Positions 14,577 to 15,527 of a stretch of 15,527 nt of DNA are shown here, one piece after another. Origin of the DNA: an uncultured Oscillospiraceae bacterium. Its GTDB lineage: Bacteria; Bacillota; Clostridia; Oscillospirales; Ruminococcaceae. The DNA is taken from positions 1 to 15,527 of the forward strand of contig CAJGEB010000011.1 of NCBI GenBank assembly GCA_904502045.1. Direction: 5' to 3'. The position numbers were made by a program, and so were the translations under genes. The notes beneath the pieces were generated by a model, which saw only the letters and a program-made list of their open reading frames with translations, searched no databases and was not told where the DNA came from. Each line of letters starts with the position of its first letter. The first letter of the stretch is position 1.

Positions 14577-15527
14577 ATGAAATTATCAATGAGGTGGCTG
14601 TCGGACTATGTTAAGCTTGACGCGCCGATAAAGGAATATATAGCAAGAATGACGATGACGGGTTCCAAGGTTGAGGGTTACGAGATTGAGGGCGAAGAGA
14701 TAAAGAACGTCGTCGTTGCGAAGATACTTGAAGTAAATAAGCATCCCAATGCGGATAAGCTTTCGGTATGCAAGGTAGATATCGGACGCGAGGAGCCGAT
14801 ACAGATAGTTACAGGTGCGACGAATATATTTGAAGGAGCGATTATTCCCGCTGCGCTTGACGGAGCAGAGCTTCCCGGCGGAGTTAAAATAAAGAAGGGT
14901 AAGCTGCGCGGCGAGGAAAGCTGCGGAATGATGTGTTCTGTCGGTGAGCTTAATGTAACGGCGCACGATTTTCCGGGTGCTATCGAGGACGGAATACTTA
15001 TTCTTGAAGATAAATATGTTATAGGACAGGATATAAGAGAGGCGCTCGGACTTAATGATACTATCGTTGAGTTTGAGATTACTCCCAACAGACCTGACTG
15101 CTTATCGGTAATAGGGCTTGCAAGGGAGAGCGCCGCATCCTTCGGTAAAAAGTTTGAGGAGCACGTTCCTGCTGTCAAGAAGGAGAGCGGAGATATCAAC
15201 GAGCTGCTCAAGGTAGAGGTAAGAAACGGAAAGCTTTGCCCGAGATACGTTGCGAGAATGATAAAGAACGTAAAGATAGAGCCGTCGCCTATGTGGATGA
15301 GGGAAAGACTGCGTGCGAGCGGAGTAAGACCGATAAACAATATAGTTGACATCACAAACTTTGTAATGCTTGAGTACGGTCAGCCGATGCATGCGTTTGA
15401 CAGTAAGCGTGTAGCGGGCGGACAGATAATAGTCAGAAACGCCGAAGAGGGAGAAAAGATAACCACACTTGACGGAATCGAGAGAAATCTGACTTCGGAT
15501 ATGCTGGTAATATGCGACAGCGAGAAG
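14577..15527 (+). CDS. pheT: Phenylalanine-tRNA ligase beta subunit (C-terminus beyond window)
   Basis: PheT is the large beta subunit, supplying tRNA binding and B3/B4 editing domains. The first 317 residues are present and run in frame to the window end. The start is MKLSMRWLSDYVKL, followed by an EMAP/OB-fold tRNA-binding domain with NKHPNADKLSVCKVDIG (about 60-76), VTGATNIFEGAIIPAAL and GEESCGMMCSVGEL. The EFEITPNRPDCLSVIGLARE segment and GVRPINNIVDITNFVMLEYG then lead into QPMHAFD (B1 region, then start of B3). ATG 14577 is preceded by AAGGAGG. It is co-transcribed with pheS under the T-box. A full protein would be near 800 residues, so more than half is missing here. Confidence 0.97.
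   Translation, partial: MKLSMRWLSDYVKLDAPIKEYIARMTMTGSKVEGYEIEGEEIKNVVVAKILEVNKHPNADKLSVCKVDIGREEPIQIVTGATNIFEGAIIPAALDGAELPGGVKIKKGKLRGEESCGMMCSVGELNVTAHDFPGAIEDGILILEDKYVIGQDIREALGLNDTIVEFEITPNRPDCLSVIGLARESAASFGKKFEEHVPAVKKESGDINELLKVEVRNGKLCPRYVARMIKNVKIEPSPMWMRERLRASGVRPINNIVDITNFVMLEYGQPMHAFDSKRVAGGQIIVRNAEEGEKITTLDGIERNLTSDMLVICDSEK

Noticed and set aside
14678..15355. 225-codon minus-strand open frame opposite pheT
   Set aside because: It is antisense to an unambiguous pheT; the hydrophobic translation is an artefact of the reverse frame.
1..15527. CRISPR arrays, insertion sequences, tRNA/rRNA genes, phage or toxin-antitoxin modules
   Set aside because: I looked for these on both strands and saw no repeat-spacer pattern, transposase motif, tRNA cloverleaf or toxin-antitoxin pair; the window is continuous housekeeping sequence.

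Overview
This window looks like ordinary chromosome from a low-to-medium GC Gram-positive anaerobe, most likely class Clostridia and perhaps the Oscillospiraceae/Ruminococcaceae. The evidence is strong AGGAGG/AAAGGA ribosome-binding sites, several TTG/GTG starts, a T-box leader before pheST, a Rex repressor with a clostridial-type operator, ThyX in place of ThyA, and murA-walJ-rlmH gene order. Taxonomy below class is a guess. There are no transposases, phage genes, CRISPR arrays, tRNA or rRNA genes, or other signs of recent transfer. Coding density is high, and the longest non-coding stretch (13150-13544) is filled by two promoters and a riboswitch.

Region A (1-7728, all minus strand) is a run of ten tightly packed genes. 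In transcription order they are murA, a WalJ-type metallo-beta-lactamase-fold protein, rlmH, an unknown cysteine-rich protein, thyX, a thymidylate kinase homologue, a DUF2156 protein, a DJ-1/PfpI protein, 5-formyltetrahydrofolate cyclo-ligase and mltG (cut by the window edge). The run begins and ends with peptidoglycan genes. Its middle makes dTMP and dTDP and handles folate. A 9-bp perfect hairpin lies before thyX and may divide the run.

Region B (7729-8519) carries one plus-strand gene for a small secreted protein. It resembles a stripped-down glucosaminidase/lysozyme-like domain and is divergent from murA. A strong bidirectional terminator ends it against the oncoming rex gene.

Region C (8520-12542, minus strand) is a redox neighbourhood. 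It holds nnr (NAD(P)HX repair) with an unknown lipoprotein, then isocitrate dehydrogenase followed by rex. The icd-rex pair has a near-consensus promoter whose -35 box lies inside a near-perfect Rex operator. This predicts NADH-responsive autoregulation that includes isocitrate dehydrogenase.

Region D (12543-15527) has a small two-helix membrane protein (probably DUF6106) on the minus strand, with its own terminator. Divergent from it is pheST behind a phenylalanine T-box riboswitch (specifier TTC, acceptor-pairing TGGT, intrinsic terminator). The two divergent promoters have -35 boxes 12 bp apart inside a 7-bp-arm inverted repeat. pheT runs off the right edge.

I found no convincing undescribed multi-gene system. 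The most useful leads are the Rex operator over icd-rex, the unusual thymidylate kinase, the reduced glucosaminidase-like protein, the cysteine-rich unknown protein and the shared pheST/membrane-protein control region.
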